Both the position numbers and the translations under genes were made by a program. 64,000 nucleotides of DNA from Kibdelosporangium persicum (lineage in GTDB: Bacteria; Actinomycetota; Actinomycetes; Mycobacteriales; Pseudonocardiaceae): contig NZ_JAAATY010000018.1 in the NCBI RefSeq assembly GCF_013280595.1, positions 124,001 to 188,000 of the forward strand, in the 5' to 3' direction. A model generated the notes under the pieces. It searched no databases, was not told the DNA's origin, and saw nothing but the letters and a program-made list of their open reading frames with translations. This document shows, piece after piece, positions 63,697-64,000 of the stretch (within the stretch, counting starts at the first letter, position 1; every line of letters starts with the position of its first letter).

Positions 63697-64000
63697 CCGG
63701 TCCGGCGACCACACCGTCCAAAGTGCGCACGAAGTCCGCGCCGAAGGCGGTCGCCGGGGTGTGGGCGCCGGGCTGCACGTCGCCGATCCCGGTCGCGATC
63801 CGCACGACGGCGTCCGCGGTGATGTCGTAAGCGCTAGGCGTGACAAGGGTTCCGCTGGCGGTACGGCCGTCATCCGCCCGGGCCTCGCCCCAGAACTCCG
63901 AGCGGCTGCCGGTGCGGCGCTTCTCCCCCGGCCCGCTGATCAGGCCGGCCAGCGACTTGCCGATCCGCTGCGCCAGGGCGGTGCGCATCACCGGCACCGA
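63680..64000 (-). CDS. Saccharopine dehydrogenase-like protein, C-terminal part
   Basis: The last ~106 residues of a protein whose start lies beyond the right edge. Segments EFWGEARADDGRTASGTL, VVRIATGIGDVQPGAHTPATAFG resemble the C-terminal part of actinobacterial saccharopine-dehydrogenase-like or trans-acting enoyl-reductase-type proteins. Complete NADP-binding region is outside the window. Identification is tentative. Its end overlaps the last gene of the T7SS-linked operon by 17 bases. Confidence 0.6.
   Translation of the reverse strand, partial: SVPVMRTALAQRIGKSLAGLISGPGEKRRTGSRSEFWGEARADDGRTASGTLVTPSAYDITADAVVRIATGIGDVQPGAHTPATAFGADFVRTLDGVVAGPVTVTS

Overview
The window looks like chromosomal core DNA from a high-GC actinobacterium of the Pseudonocardiales type (Amycolatopsis/Kibdelosporangium/Saccharothrix-like). 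Evidence: third codon positions are almost all G or C, GTG and TTG starts are common, PimB and a full qcr-cta respiratory branch are present, and gene content and order match the Mycobacterium tuberculosis Rv2184c-Rv2218 segment over long stretches (ArsA-like ATPase, SRPBCC protein, pimB, NlpC/P60, exonuclease-UvrC fusion, trpD, ctaE-qcrCAB, ctaC/ctaF, asnB, adoK, HesB protein, glycerate kinase, DUF3043 protein, cobT/cobS, ilvE, gcvT, leucyl aminopeptidase, dlaT/sucB, lipB, lipA). I infer the lineage; no 16S or other marker is in the window.

Layout. 1-5.2 kb: metallophosphoesterase end, SRPBCC protein, ArsA-like ATPase, CPLC protein, ROK glucokinase, PH-like protein, PimB. 5.2-8.3 kb: secreted metallopeptidase and an NlpC/P60 hydrolase behind a probable c-di-AMP riboswitch, then a small zinc-ribbon-like protein. 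8.4-11.3 kb: HelD-type motor and a HEAT-repeat protein, divergent. 11.4-17.3 kb: a sugar-uptake island (LacI regulator, lipoprotein, two permeases, GH13 alpha-glucosidase) without an ATPase gene. 17.4-21 kb: exonuclease-UvrC fusion, NYN/coiled-coil protein, stand-alone Lrp-type sensor domain. 21-32 kb: cytochrome bc1-aa3 genes with a tandem second qcrB, trpD, a degenerate receiver protein, asnB. 32-42.6 kb: adoK, erpA-like, glycerate kinase, aldo/keto reductase, cobU-cobT-cobS, ilvE, gcvT. 42.6-50.4 kb: APC permease, pepA, LVIVD-repeat secreted protein, sucB/dlaT, lpdA. 50.5-60.8 kb: lipB-PAP2-SDR operon, LLM flavoprotein, TetR and divergent gene, SDR, M14 peptidase, lipA, DedA. 60.8-63.7 kb: a compact operon with WXG100-like proteins and three unrecognised partners, probably linked to type VII secretion.

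Four signals stand out beyond the genes. (1) Five copies of a ~50-bp near-perfect palindrome (arm CTCGTGAGTGTTT, core GTTCTAAC/GTTAGAAC) sit directly after stop codons, four of them between convergent genes; two neighbouring genes take their own stop codon from the element. Paired base changes between copies suggest the hairpin is selected. (2) At least thirteen genes have a TANNNT -10 box ending 6 or 7 bases before the start codon and are probably transcribed without a leader. (3) The 60.8-63.7 kb operon encodes two related one-helix membrane proteins of no family I know. (4) qcrB is duplicated in tandem, with one of the palindromes between the copies.

Synteny statements come from memory of the M. 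tuberculosis gene order; no alignment or search was run.
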